Shown: positions 37,026 to 46,409 of the stretch, piece after piece
Layout of the letters: each line of letters starts with the position of its first letter
Position numbering within the stretch: position 1 is the first letter of the stretch
NCBI RefSeq assembly: GCF_004297185.1
Contig: NZ_PGCL01000002.1
Span: 248,001 to 312,000 of the forward strand
Length of the DNA: 64,000 nucleotides
Reading direction: 5' to 3'
DNA from: Methanofollis fontis
Lineage (GTDB): Archaea; Halobacteriota; Methanomicrobia; Methanomicrobiales; Methanofollaceae
The notes under the pieces: generated by a model
Database searches by the model: none
The model's input: the letters and a program-made list of their open reading frames with translations, nothing else
Told to the model about the DNA's origin: nothing
Made by a program: the position numbers and the translations under genes

Positions 37026-37781
37026 TTGAAGGTGAATTTTGGTGGGTTCGTTCCGCTCAGCACGGTGGACTGGCGGGGAAGGGCTGTCTGCACGGTATTC
37101 CTGCGCGGCTGCCCGGTTCGCTGCCATTACTGCCAGAATATGGCCATTCTGAGCGGCACGGACGAGCGGGAGGTCGGGGAGGTGCTCGATATGATCCGCG
37201 ACTCCACACTTCTCGCCACCGGTGTCGTCTTCTCAGGGGGAGAGGCCACGATGCAGAAGGATGCCCTCATCGCCCTTGCACGCGGCGTGCGGGAGATGGG
37301 GCTCGGCGTCTGCATCCAGACCAATGGGGTGTTTCCGGCGACTATCCGCGCTCTCCTGGCCGAACGGCTCCTTGATAAGGTCGCACTTGATATCAAGACC
37401 CGCTGGAACCACTATAAAAATCTCTTCGGGAAGGATGTCGGCGATCAGGTGCGCGAGTCCCTGCAGGTCTGCACGCAGGCCTATCAGGACGGCGTCCTCC
37501 CCGAGTTCGAGGTTGTCGTCACCACCTTCCGGGGGTGCGAGGACGACATCCCCTATATTGCCCGGGAGGCGGCGGGGGTCGACCTCGTGCTCCAGCAGGG
37601 GATCATCCCTGGCGTGGCGCCGCTCAGCACCCGGGAACTTGCGGGGATCGCCGACCGTCTGGGGCGGACCGTGAAGATCCGCAGCCGGGAAGACGGCGAG
37701 ATCATCTACGAGGGGCGCCGCATCCTCCGCGGTGCGAGCATCGATGTAAGCAGCATTGAACAGACATGGGAGTCCAGATGA
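37026..37781 (+). CDS. Anaerobic ribonucleotide reductase activase-like radical SAM protein
   Basis: About 251 residues. The cluster motif CPVRCHYCQN has CX3CX2C spacing. FSGGEATMQ and QTNGVFP follow as in NrdG-type activases (TIGR02495 group). It installs a glycyl radical on a partner enzyme, perhaps class III ribonucleotide reductase, which is not in the window. The start is TTG 37026 because GGTGG sits five bases upstream and homologues begin at the KVNFGGFVPLSTVDW segment; the upstream frame has no such features. It overlaps the next gene by ATGA. Confidence 0.82.
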   Translation: MKVNFGGFVPLSTVDWRGRAVCTVFLRGCPVRCHYCQNMAILSGTDEREVGEVLDMIRDSTLLATGVVFSGGEATMQKDALIALARGVREMGLGVCIQTNGVFPATIRALLAERLLDKVALDIKTRWNHYKNLFGKDVGDQVRESLQVCTQAYQDGVLPEFEVVVTTFRGCEDDIPYIAREAAGVDLVLQQGIIPGVAPLSTRELAGIADRLGRTVKIRSREDGEIIYEGRRILRGASIDVSSIEQTWESR

Positions 37782-38326
37782 AGGTCATCGGTGTTGTCGG
37801 GATGCCGGCGAGTGGCAAGGGTGAGTTCTCCCGGATTGCCGCCGACCGGGGCATTCCGGTGGTGGTAATGGGAGATATGATCCGGCGTGCGGTCAGGGAG
37901 GCAGGCCTCCCGATGACCGACGAGAACCTGGGGGCGGTATCGGCGCAGATGCGGGCGCGATACGGCATGGCGGCCGTCGCCCATCTGACCGTCCCGGCCG
38001 TGGAGGAGAGCGGCGCCCCCGTCGCCCTGATCGACGGCATCAGGGGCGGCGCCGAGGTGGCGATCTTCCGCGAACACTTCCCCTGCTTCCTGCTCGTCGG
38101 AATCCGGTCAGACTTTGATATGCGCCTTGAACGTCTCGGCAACCGGGGGCGGTCCGACGATTCCCGGTCGGCCGACGACCTCAGGAGGAGGGACGAGAGG
38201 GAACGCGGCTGGGGGCTCGCTGAGGCCATCGAGATGGCGGACGTGTTCATCGAGAACGAGGGGACGATGGCAGAGTATGCCGCACGCGTGGCCCGTCTCC
38301 TCGATGCTGTGGGGGGATGCCCGTGA
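37778..38326 (+). CDS. UPF0200 family nucleotide kinase-like protein
   Basis: P-loop protein of about 182 residues. MKVIGVVGMPASGKGEFS is the Walker A and GDMIRRAV follows, as in dephospho-CoA kinase and adenylate kinase relatives. The archaeal family has no fixed substrate known to me. ATG 37778 has GGGAG five bases upstream and overlaps the stop of the activase gene as ATGA. Confidence 0.82.
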   Translation: MKVIGVVGMPASGKGEFSRIAADRGIPVVVMGDMIRRAVREAGLPMTDENLGAVSAQMRARYGMAAVAHLTVPAVEESGAPVALIDGIRGGAEVAIFREHFPCFLLVGIRSDFDMRLERLGNRGRSDDSRSADDLRRRDERERGWGLAEAIEMADVFIENEGTMAEYAARVARLLDAVGGCP

Positions 38327-39099
38327 CGGTCCGGCCCTATTTCGCCTCCTCGTCCAAGGTCTGGGAGGACGTGGCCTGGATCTTCGGTATCGAGGAGGCC
38401 GGTTTTGCGGGCTGGGAGATCTCGGCCGATGGCAACTACCGCCTGGACGAACCGGCGAAGAAGAAGCGGGTGGTGGAAACGCTGGCGAGCACCACTCTCG
38501 ACGCCACCGTCCACGCCCCCTATACCGACCTGAACCCGGCCTCCATCAACGACCCCATCTGGCAGGAATCGGTGCGGCAGATATGCGCCTGCGTGGAGAA
38601 TGCCGCAGATTTCACCGACCGGGTGACGATGCACCCCGGCTACCTCTCCCCGGCCGGAAAACTCCTCCCCGGCCGCGTCTGGGATCAGCAGAAAGAGGCC
38701 CTCCGGATCATCGGGCGGTGCGGCGAGGAGAACGGCGTGCTCGTCTGCCTGGAGAACATGATCAATATCCCCGAATTCCTCTGCCACGACCCCTATGAGC
38801 TCCTGGGGATCACCGGCGGGATCGAGGGCATCGGCGTCACCTTCGACATCGGTCATGCCAACACCGTCGGGAATGTCGGCGATTTCCTGAAGGAGATCGG
38901 CAATGCCAGCCACCTGCACATCCACGACAACCACGGCAGCAGCGACGAGCACCTCCCCCTCGGCGACGGCACCATCGACTGGGAAGCCGCGGGGCATGCG
39001 ATCGCCGGCGGCTACCATGGCGGCATCGCCGTCGTCGAGGGGCGCAACCTCGACGAGGCGGAGCGGAGTCTCCAGATTTTCAGGAGGTGTTTTGTATAG
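38317..39099 (+). CDS. Sugar-phosphate isomerase/AP-endonuclease-type TIM barrel protein
   Basis: A 260-residue TIM barrel. Metal-binding residues can be followed along the strands: HAPYTDLN, MHPGYLSP, CLENMI, TFDIGHAN and HIHDNHG, then VEGRN. These are the positions of the tri-zinc or single metal site of the xylose-isomerase-like superfamily. The substrate could be a sugar or damaged DNA. It overlaps the kinase-like gene by 10 bp and RNase Z by about 13. Confidence 0.8.
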   Translation: MPVTVRPYFASSSKVWEDVAWIFGIEEAGFAGWEISADGNYRLDEPAKKKRVVETLASTTLDATVHAPYTDLNPASINDPIWQESVRQICACVENAADFTDRVTMHPGYLSPAGKLLPGRVWDQQKEALRIIGRCGEENGVLVCLENMINIPEFLCHDPYELLGITGGIEGIGVTFDIGHANTVGNVGDFLKEIGNASHLHIHDNHGSSDEHLPLGDGTIDWEAAGHAIAGGYHGGIAVVEGRNLDEAERSLQIFRRCFV

Positions 39100-40034
39100 C
39101 CGGCGAGACATTGCAGGTCTATTTCCTGGGAACGGCCGGCGCCCTCCCCACCCCCAACCGCAACCCCTCGTGCGTGATGATCCGGCGGGGCTCGGACACC
39201 CTCCTCTTCGACTGCGGTGAGGGTGCGCAGCAGCAGATGATGCGCGCCCGGACCGGTTTTCTCGTGGACGCCATCTTTATCACCCACTGGCACGCCGACC
39301 ACTTCCTGGGCGTGCTCGGGCTGGTGCAGACCCTTTCGTTCAACGGCCGCACCGACCCGCTCACGGTCTACGGGCCCGAGGGGATCGTCGAGTTCGTCGA
39401 GCACACCCTCGCCATCGGCAAGACTAAACTGGGATTTGATCTCAGGCCCGTCCTCCTCTCCCCCGGATCGATCGTCCGCTTCGACGGCTATCAGGTGGAG
39501 GCGTTCGCGACCTGCCACGGCATGGTAAGTCTGGGCTATGTGCTCAGGGAAGACGGAAGACCGGGCAGGTTCGACCGGGAGACGGCGATCACCCTGGGCG
39601 TCCCGCCCGGTCCCCTCTTTGGCAGGCTCCAGCGGGGAGGGGACGTTGTGGTCGTACGGGATGGTGCGGAGGTGACGATCACCCCTGATCAGGTGCTTGG
39701 CCCCCCGCGGCCCGGCCGGATGGTCGTCTATTCCGGGGATACGCGTCCCCTCCACCACGGCCCGGAGGAGGGGCTGACCGGGGCCGACCTGCTGATCCAC
39801 GACGCCACCTTCGACGACACCGAGCGGGGCCGCGCCGCCGAGGTCTTCCATTCAACGGCAGGAGAGGCCGGAGAGGCGGCAGCGGCGCTGAAAGCCAGAC
39901 AGCTTGCCCTTGTTCACATGAGTTCCCGCTATACCTCGACGGTAAACCATATACAGGATGCAGGGAAGAGTTTTGATGGTGAGGTCATCGCACCGTCTGA
40001 TCTCATGATGATCGAGATACCATTCAGGGAGTGA
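39087..40034 (+). CDS. rnz: Ribonuclease Z
   Basis: Zinc-dependent endonuclease that trims the 3' trailer of pre-tRNA. The protein of about 313-316 residues has the core FLGTAGALPTPNRNPS, the HXHXDH motif THWHADHFLG, SGDTRP and HMSSRY. The annotated GTG at 39087 overlaps the SD GGAGG (39083-39087), which is too close. The best-placed codon is ATA 39096, which overlaps the TAG stop of the previous gene. Its true start codon may thus be AUA. It is coupled to the MgtE-like gene by GTGA. Confidence 0.92.
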   Translation: MFCIAGETLQVYFLGTAGALPTPNRNPSCVMIRRGSDTLLFDCGEGAQQQMMRARTGFLVDAIFITHWHADHFLGVLGLVQTLSFNGRTDPLTVYGPEGIVEFVEHTLAIGKTKLGFDLRPVLLSPGSIVRFDGYQVEAFATCHGMVSLGYVLREDGRPGRFDRETAITLGVPPGPLFGRLQRGGDVVVVRDGAEVTITPDQVLGPPRPGRMVVYSGDTRPLHHGPEEGLTGADLLIHDATFDDTERGRAAEVFHSTAGEAGEAAAALKARQLALVHMSSRYTSTVNHIQDAGKSFDGEVIAPSDLMMIEIPFRE

Positions 40035-41263
40035 AGAGTAAATGGCCGGGGAGAGCGAGGAGGATGGCAGTCGGTGCGGGGCGCGAGCGGCGCCTCTTTC
40101 TGACCGGGCTTGCCGCACTCGTCTTCAGCACGATCGCCGCGGTGCTGGCCGGTTCCTACCTCTCCTCCGTCAGTGACCTGCTCATCCTCATCCCCGGGCT
40201 GATGGTGCTCGTCCCGCCGACGATCAACATGCGCGGAAGCATCTCCGGGGTGCTTGCCTCTCGCATCTCCTCCTCCATGCACCTCGGTGAGTTCACCGGC
40301 GGCTTCGAGGGAGATGGCGTGCTGCTCCAGAACCTCCATGCCTCTTTGCTGCTCACGATCGCCACATCGGTGGCGCTCGGGCTGATCGCTCCCGCTGTCA
40401 GCGCCCTCATCGGCATCCCGGTGATCGCCGCCGCCGATCTCGTCCTCATATCGGTGCTCGCCGGTCTGGTCTCCGGGCTCATCGTCATGGGGTTCACGGT
40501 GCTCATCGCCGTCCTCTCCTATCGACGGAGCGTGGATATGGACATGATCGCCGCCCCGGCGGTCACAACGCTCGGCGACCTCGTCACCATCCCGGCCCTT
40601 GCGCTGGCGGCCCCACTGGTCCTCTCGGTCCCGGAGGGCGGGAGGGGTCTGCTGCTCATTGCCGTGCTGCTCGGTGTCGCCCTGCTCAGCCTCCACTCCT
40701 GGAGGAGGGGGGAGCGGGTGCACGAGGTCGTGGGGGAGGTGCTCCCGCTGCTCATTCCCCTCCTGATCCTGGGCACGTTTGCAGGCGTCACCTACTCCGC
40801 CGGCCTCGAGCGCCTGGTCACCACCGGCGCCCTTCTCATCCTGATCCCTCCCTTTGCCGGCATCTGCGGATCGATCGGGGGGATCCTCTGCTCCCGGATC
40901 GGTACCGGCATGCACCTGGGTGTCATTGATCCTGAACCTGTCCCCTCGCGGGCCGTCGGCATCCAGTTTGCCTGGACCTACCTCTACACCCTGATCCTGC
41001 TCCCCCTGATGGCGACGTGCGCCCATATCGCCGCCCTGCTGATGGGTGTATCCTCGCCCGGTCTCCTCACCATGGTGACGATCGCCACTTTGGCCGGTGC
41101 GATCGTCATGACCCTGGTCAACGGCATCGCCTACCTGACGGCGATGATCTCGTTCCGCTATGGCTACGACCCCGACAACTTCGGGATCCCGGTGATCACC
41201 TCCTCAATCGACCTGCTCGGGGCGGTGGCATTGATGTCTGTGATCTCCCTCTTCCTCATCTGA
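40031..41263 (+). CDS. MgtE-like divalent cation transporter, membrane domains only
   Basis: A 410-residue membrane protein formed by two copies of the MgtE integral domain. The repeat signature LILIPGLMVLVPPTINMRGSI in the first half matches LLILIPPFAGICGSIGGILCS in the second. Cytosolic MgtE N and CBS domains are missing. A PhoU/TrkA-C protein encoded 230 bp downstream probably replaces them as gate. The start is GTG 40031, in GTGA overlap with rnz. Confidence 0.85.
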   Translation: MKSKWPGRARRMAVGAGRERRLFLTGLAALVFSTIAAVLAGSYLSSVSDLLILIPGLMVLVPPTINMRGSISGVLASRISSSMHLGEFTGGFEGDGVLLQNLHASLLLTIATSVALGLIAPAVSALIGIPVIAAADLVLISVLAGLVSGLIVMGFTVLIAVLSYRRSVDMDMIAAPAVTTLGDLVTIPALALAAPLVLSVPEGGRGLLLIAVLLGVALLSLHSWRRGERVHEVVGEVLPLLIPLLILGTFAGVTYSAGLERLVTTGALLILIPPFAGICGSIGGILCSRIGTGMHLGVIDPEPVPSRAVGIQFAWTYLYTLILLPLMATCAHIAALLMGVSSPGLLTMVTIATLAGAIVMTLVNGIAYLTAMISFRYGYDPDNFGIPVITSSIDLLGAVALMSVISLFLI

Positions 41264-41325
41264 AGGGGGATCAAACGAGTCAGATGGATCGTGAACGGCC
41301 TGGATCCCGCCCAGATCGGCCTGTT

Positions 41326-41340
41326 CCTCCTCGCAGGAGG
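41326..41340. terminator. Hairpin after the MgtE-like gene
   Basis: Arms CCTCCT and AGGAGG around CGC. It lies 60 bp after the stop and before an AT-rich promoter (TTAATATAC near 41451) for the next gene. The 230 bp between the genes hold no other visible gene. Confidence 0.35.
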
Positions 41341-41496
41341 GTTCAGGATGCGATCCGCCCCCTGTTCGTGCGGACGCCGTAGAAACGAAAAAGCAATGTG
41401 CCGGTATGACCATCGTACTTCGGCCATGCTGCCTGCAGGGAACTACCTGTTAATATACCCCCGTATCGATACTTTAATACAAGACGGAATGCGCTC

Positions 41497-42690
41497 ATGA
41501 TGGAAGTCGAGTATCAGCCGACAAGTCTCAAGGATGTTCTGGTTGAGATGAAGGATATCTCAGAGCTGATGGTTGACCTTGCCTATTCTGCAATCCTCTT
41601 TGAGAGTCGGGAGATCGCCGGTGAGGTGGAGAACCTCGAGGAGATCATGAACCGGCACGTCTATCAGGCCCGTATCTCCGCCATGCTGGGTGCGCGGCGG
41701 GTGGAGGAGGCCGAGGCGATGAGCGGTCTGTTGCAGATCGCCGAATCGGCGGAACGGATCGCCAACTCTGCGGCGGACGTCGCCCGACTGGTGCTCAAAG
41801 GGGCGAAATTCCCGCAGAAACTCCGGGAAGCCCTGCCTGAGGCGGAGGAAGTGACGATACGCCTGGAGGTCGCGGCCGGATCGGCGCTCGACGGGCGGCG
41901 CCTTGGCGAGGTGAAACTGCAGAGCCGGTCGGGCATGCGGGTGATCGCCATCAGGCGGGGAAACGGCTGGATCTATGACCCCGACAAGCACTCGGTGATC
42001 CGGTCTGGCGATATCCTGCTTGCAAAGGGGATCGGTGCAGGCATGGCGCCCATTCACGAGATGGCCGGCACCTCCCCAGAACCGCACCGGGAATGGTCAC
42101 ATGCAGGCGTCGTCGACGACCTGGACCGCGCCGTTGCCCTGATCATCGAGATGAAGAACCTCTCCGAACTGGCGGTCGGTCTTGCCTATACCGCCCTCCT
42201 CTTCACCAATGAGGACCTTGCCGAGGAGGTCGTCAATCTTGACGGTCAGATGGAGGACATGCGCTACCAGTTCGACCTCTGGGTGCTCGGGGCGGCGAAA
42301 CGGATCGAGAACGTGGAATACCTGAGAGGGCTGCTCTATCTCCCCCCCTTCGCCGAGACCATCGGCGGTGCCGCCCTGGGTATCGCCGACGTGCTGCTGC
42401 GGGAGATCGAGATACCCCCGGTCTTCAGGATGATTGTCCGGGAGTCCGACGAGATCATCACCCGTTTTGCGGTGGCGGCAGGGTCGGGCCTCGCCGGCAG
42501 GAGCCTCAGGGAGGCATCGCTCGGCACCGTCACCGGCATGGTGGTGCTCGCCATCCGGCGCGGGGCGGACCGCTGGATATACCGTCCCGGCCGGGACGAG
42601 CGCCTCAACCCGGGCGATCTCATCATCGCAAAGGGCCGAAGAGACGGTGAGGAGAGGCTTGCCCTCCTCTGCTCACCGGAGAACAGATAA
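41497..42690 (+). CDS. Duplicated PhoU-TrkA_C regulatory protein
   Basis: A 397-residue soluble protein with two copies of a PhoU helical domain followed by a TrkA-C domain. The copies start LVEMKDISELMVDLAYSAIL and IEMKNLSELAVGLAYTALL, and each TrkA-C part contains a GDILLAKG/GDLIIAKG turn. TrkA-C domains bind nucleotides such as c-di-AMP in other proteins. It probably controls the MgtE-like transporter upstream, mirroring its double build. Confidence 0.85.
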   Translation: MMEVEYQPTSLKDVLVEMKDISELMVDLAYSAILFESREIAGEVENLEEIMNRHVYQARISAMLGARRVEEAEAMSGLLQIAESAERIANSAADVARLVLKGAKFPQKLREALPEAEEVTIRLEVAAGSALDGRRLGEVKLQSRSGMRVIAIRRGNGWIYDPDKHSVIRSGDILLAKGIGAGMAPIHEMAGTSPEPHREWSHAGVVDDLDRAVALIIEMKNLSELAVGLAYTALLFTNEDLAEEVVNLDGQMEDMRYQFDLWVLGAAKRIENVEYLRGLLYLPPFAETIGGAALGIADVLLREIEIPPVFRMIVRESDEIITRFAVAAGSGLAGRSLREASLGTVTGMVVLAIRRGADRWIYRPGRDERLNPGDLIIAKGRRDGEERLALLCSPENR

Positions 42691-42716
42691 CGATCACTAC
42701 CCAAGAGAGAACAACA

Positions 42717-44567
42717 ATGGCAGATTCATACGAAACCGTCGTATACAGCCTCAGCCCGAACTGCGGGCTCGGGGAGGTTGAAGAAGGTCTGATTTATGCG
42801 GGAACGGTCCAGGGGTTTGCAAACTTCGGAACGTTTGTACAGCTGAATGCACGCCTCAAGGGACTTGTCCATAAAAGCAATATCCTGCAGGAGCACGAGG
42901 AGCGGGACCAGATCTTTGTCAGGGTCATCAATATCCGGAACAACGGCAATATCGACCTTGCAGAAGTCATACCGAAGGTGTTCAGGCTTGAGACCGTCAC
43001 CAAGGCCTTTAAGGTGACGAAACTCGCCGAGATCGGGAAACAGGTCGGCCGGAGCGTCACGCTCGAGACGAAGGTCGCTCAGATCAAGCAGACGAGCGGC
43101 CCGACGATCTTCACCCTGGTCGATGAGTCAGGGAGCGGCAATGCGGCGGCGTTCATCGAGGCAGGCGTGCGGGCCTATCCTGAGGTGGAACTCGGCAATG
43201 CCGTGCTCGTCACCGGCGAGGTGATGCGGCGGCAGAACCAGCTCCAGATCGAGGTGAGCTCCATGCAGGTGCTGAGCGGCGATGAGGGGCAGGCCGTCCA
43301 TACCCGGATCGAGGAGGCCCTCGACGCCCGCGCCGAACCCGAGGATATCCCGCTCCTGGTCGAGAGCGAGGTGATGACGGCGCTGCGGCCAGAGCTCCGG
43401 AAGGTGGCGAAACTGATCCGGCGGGCGGTACTTGAGGCGCAGCCGATCATCCTCCGCCACCATGCCGATGCCGACGGCATCTGTGCGGCGGTGGCCGTGG
43501 AGCAGGCGGTAATCTCCCTGATGCGCGAGGAGGGGGACGACCTGGACACCGCCTACTATCTCTTCAAGCGCTCCCCCTCAAAGGCGCCCTTCTATGAGAT
43601 CGAGGACATCACCCGCGACCTGGACTTCGCCCTGAAGGACCACGAGCGGTTCGGGCAGAAACTCCCCCTGATCGTGCTGATGGACAACGGTTCCACCGAG
43701 GAGGACATCCCCTCGATGAAGATGGCGAGGGTCTACGGTCTCCCGATGATCGTCGTGGACCACCACCACCCGGACGCCATCGTGGACGAGTATCTGATCG
43801 CCCATGCCAACCCCTACCATGTGGGCGGGGACTTCGGGATTACGGCCGGCATGCTCGGCGCCGAAGTGGCTCGTCTGATCTACCCGGGGATCTCGGACCG
43901 GATCCGGCACCTGCCCGCCGTGGCGGGCGTCGGCGACCGGAGCGAGGCGCCCGAACGGCAGCGGTTCCTGGACCTGGTCAGTGAGGACTATTCCGAGGAT
44001 GAGTGCAAGGACATCGCCCTGGCCCTGGACTACGAACAGTTCTGGCTCCGGTTCAATGACGGCCGCGAACTCGTCAAGGACATCCTTAACCTCAAGGACG
44101 ATCCCGCTCTCCAGAAGCGCCTGGTCTCCCTGCTCGTCGAGGAGGCGAATGCAGCGATCGAGGAGCAGATGGCGGCGTCCATGCCCCATGTGACCGAGGA
44201 GATCCTCCCCAACGGCGCCAATCTCTTCAGGATCGACGTGGAGATCTTCGCCCACCGCTTCACCTTCCCGCCGCCGGGCAAGACCTCCGGGGAGATCCAC
44301 GACCGTCTCTGCCGGCAGCACCCGGGCGAACCGGTGGTCACCCTCGGTTTTGGGCCGGACTTTGCCGTGCTCCGCTCCCGCGGCGTGATGATGAATATCC
44401 CGCGCATGGTCCGGGAGCTCCGTGACGAGATTACCGGCGGTGGAATCAATGGCGGCGGTCACCTGGTCGTCGGATCGATCAAGTTCGTCGAGGGGATGCG
44501 CAAGGCCGCCCTCGACGGTCTGGTCGAGAAGATCGGGCAGGCCCCGACTGAAACCCCCCGGACCTGA
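42717..44567 (+). CDS. DHH phosphoesterase with S1 and OB domains (archaeal RecJ-like)
   Basis: A 616-residue protein. An S1 RNA-binding domain (about 22-75, GTVQGFANFGTFVQL) is followed by an OB fold (about 115-190), then the DHH domain (HHADADGIC, LMDNGS, VVDHHHPD) and a DHHA1-like end with GGGINGGGHLVVGS. It is probably an exonuclease for RNA or single-stranded DNA. It lies 26 bp after the PhoU-TrkA_C gene. Confidence 0.88.
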   Translation: MADSYETVVYSLSPNCGLGEVEEGLIYAGTVQGFANFGTFVQLNARLKGLVHKSNILQEHEERDQIFVRVINIRNNGNIDLAEVIPKVFRLETVTKAFKVTKLAEIGKQVGRSVTLETKVAQIKQTSGPTIFTLVDESGSGNAAAFIEAGVRAYPEVELGNAVLVTGEVMRRQNQLQIEVSSMQVLSGDEGQAVHTRIEEALDARAEPEDIPLLVESEVMTALRPELRKVAKLIRRAVLEAQPIILRHHADADGICAAVAVEQAVISLMREEGDDLDTAYYLFKRSPSKAPFYEIEDITRDLDFALKDHERFGQKLPLIVLMDNGSTEEDIPSMKMARVYGLPMIVVDHHHPDAIVDEYLIAHANPYHVGGDFGITAGMLGAEVARLIYPGISDRIRHLPAVAGVGDRSEAPERQRFLDLVSEDYSEDECKDIALALDYEQFWLRFNDGRELVKDILNLKDDPALQKRLVSLLVEEANAAIEEQMAASMPHVTEEILPNGANLFRIDVEIFAHRFTFPPPGKTSGEIHDRLCRQHPGEPVVTLGFGPDFAVLRSRGVMMNIPRMVRELRDEITGGGINGGGHLVVGSIKFVEGMRKAALDGLVEKIGQAPTETPRT

Positions 44568-44644
44568 ATCCACACACGCTTCTTTTTTCCGGGCCGGCGA
44601 AAGGAATAAGACGAGGCCGGATGATTCTTCGGCGAGGTAATCCC

Positions 44645-45649
44645 ATGTCCAGTACCAATCGTCATGTCGGCGGCGTCTTTCTGATCTGTCTCGTCGCTGT
44701 GCTGTTCGTCGCCTCGATCTCGGCACCGGCAGGGGCGCGGGGCGCCGCCATATCCGATGTCCAGCCTGGAGATACGATCTTTGTCTACGAGGAGGGGCTG
44801 GACCTCTCCGCACTCCGGAACGCCGCCACCGGAAACCCGGTAACGGCGCTGCAGCGTTTCACCGACGACAATACGGCAAAAGGTCTTATCGCCGAGATAC
44901 CTGTCCCCGACGACACCGATTTCGACCTGATCGATGCCTCAGTCGGCGGGAACACCGGGCTGTATTATGCCTACTCGCAGGCGGACGGACTGACCGGCAA
45001 CCGCGTCTATGTCCGCTACCCGGAGGTGAGCATCGAGGCAGTGCTCGCCAGTCCGAACCATGCGGACCGCATCACCGGCATCACCATCCCTGTGGGCACA
45101 CCCATTGCCCTGCGGGTGGTCTCGCCCTTTGTCGGCACCGACTATATCGCCGGCACCACCCATGCCTCGGTGGATATCGTGGTCACCACGCCGGGCGGAG
45201 CGGAGTTGACCTCGTTCGGGGGGACGAACCTTGCCAATCTGCCGGTCACTTCGCCGCAGTTCTATACCGATGATCCGGGGGTCGGCGGTCCAATCGTGCT
45301 CGATCGCCTGGAGGAGGGAGCCTATCAGATGCAGGCACGCTGGCGGACCCCACAGGGCTTTGCCGATTCTGCAGCTGATTCCAATATCATCACCTTCTCG
45401 GTCGGCGACCGGATCGGGGTGGACGTGACCGTCGTGCCGACCACGCCCCCGACAACGGCAGTGCCGACGACGGTTCCGGTGACAACCGCACCGACGATCA
45501 CAACACCGCCCCAGACCACGACCGAAACCCCGGTGACGACCGAACCGACGACGGTTCCGGTGACGACCGAACCGACGCCTGTGCCCCTCTCTCTCTTCCC
45601 GGTTGTCGGCGCCCTCTGTCTGGCGGTGCTGGCGGTGGGGAGACGCTAA
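44645..45649 (+). CDS. Surface protein with Thr/Pro-rich stalk and C-terminal anchor
   Basis: A 334-residue exported protein. The signal peptide ends near GARGA, then a beta-rich domain begins ISDVQPGDTIFVYEEGLDLS, as in DUF3821-type methanogen proteins. A Thr/Pro/Val stalk (about residues 270-315) with repeats of PTTVPVTT, and a final membrane helix plus GRR follow. The start at 44645 has GAGGT seven bases upstream. A T-run after the stop (45653-45661) is a probable terminator. Confidence 0.75.
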   Translation: MSSTNRHVGGVFLICLVAVLFVASISAPAGARGAAISDVQPGDTIFVYEEGLDLSALRNAATGNPVTALQRFTDDNTAKGLIAEIPVPDDTDFDLIDASVGGNTGLYYAYSQADGLTGNRVYVRYPEVSIEAVLASPNHADRITGITIPVGTPIALRVVSPFVGTDYIAGTTHASVDIVVTTPGGAELTSFGGTNLANLPVTSPQFYTDDPGVGGPIVLDRLEEGAYQMQARWRTPQGFADSAADSNIITFSVGDRIGVDVTVVPTTPPTTAVPTTVPVTTAPTITTPPQTTTETPVTTEPTTVPVTTEPTPVPLSLFPVVGALCLAVLAVGRR

Positions 45650-45780
45650 CCTCTTTTTTTATGCTGTGATGAACCGTGGGTATTGCCGGCGAAGGAATGG
45701 TTATCCGAAGATATATGCCGGAAAAACAAAAAGATATTTATAATGCCCTGTTGATATGAATATCACGCCGAGGTACCGGG

Positions 45781-46032
45781 ATGGCTGATAAAAAAAGTAT
45801 CCGGGAGCAGTATAACGACACGCAGAATCGGATCGTACTATATCTCAAAAGCGGCATTCGGAAAGGGAAACACTACTTCAAGTCCAAATATATTGCCAAG
45901 GAACTCGGGCTTTCCGCCAAGGAAGTCGGAACAAATCTTGCCATCCTTGCGGAAATCTGTGATGAACTGGAGATCACCAGGTGGAGTTATTCGAACTCGA
46001 CCACCTGGATGGTGAGTCCGCGGGCGGCATAA
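45781..46032 (+). CDS. Small winged-helix protein (DUF7123-like), copy 1
   Basis: An 83-residue protein. The sequence YIAKELGLSAKEVGTNLAILAE is a helix-turn-helix, and the wing is RWSYSNSTTWMVS. A paralogue sits at 58011. A good TATA box (GATATTTATAATG, about 45733) lies upstream. It may be a transcription factor; targets are unknown. Confidence 0.8.
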   Translation: MADKKSIREQYNDTQNRIVLYLKSGIRKGKHYFKSKYIAKELGLSAKEVGTNLAILAEICDELEITRWSYSNSTTWMVSPRAA

Positions 46033-46061
46033 TTATATTCCTGCCCCCCGATAATCTGGGT

Positions 46062-46259
46062 ATGGAAAAGATCATCTCTTTTGAATCCGAGATCGAGTTT
46101 GTTGCCAGGATCAACGAGCATAAGGACTGCATCATGCAGCAGGGCCCTGGTGGTTCTGCTGAGGCCGATCCCGAGCAACTCTGGTTTAATATCGATGTGC
46201 CCAAGGGCCACGGTCTGAAGGCCGGGGACCGGGTGAGGATCTCGGTGGAAAAGATCTGA
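46062..46259 (+). CDS. Small conserved-looking protein of unknown function
   Basis: A 65-residue acidic protein beginning MEKIISFESEIEFVARI, with a C-terminal KGHGLKAGDRVRISVEKI turn like a small beta barrel. It starts 29 bp after the winged-helix gene and is probably in its operon. I do not recognise the family. It ends before a strong T-rich stretch. Confidence 0.55.
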   Translation: MEKIISFESEIEFVARINEHKDCIMQQGPGGSAEADPEQLWFNIDVPKGHGLKAGDRVRISVEKI

Positions 46260-46268
46260 GAGTAATAA

Positions 46269-46290
46269 ATTTTTTTGTGTTTCTTTTTTT
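46269..46290 (+). terminator. T-rich terminator
   Basis: Two T-runs of seven bases just after the stop at 46259, without a preceding hairpin. This is the known form of archaeal transcription termination. Confidence 0.6.
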
Positions 46291-46409
46291 GGCATCGGTG
46301 GCGTACCGGTTTTTGTGGATTCTGGAGAGGAATTAGTGGTATAGGGCATTTATGGGGCAGGATTACAATATCGAAATGCATATTAGGGATAAATCAGATC
46401 AACTCCCAG

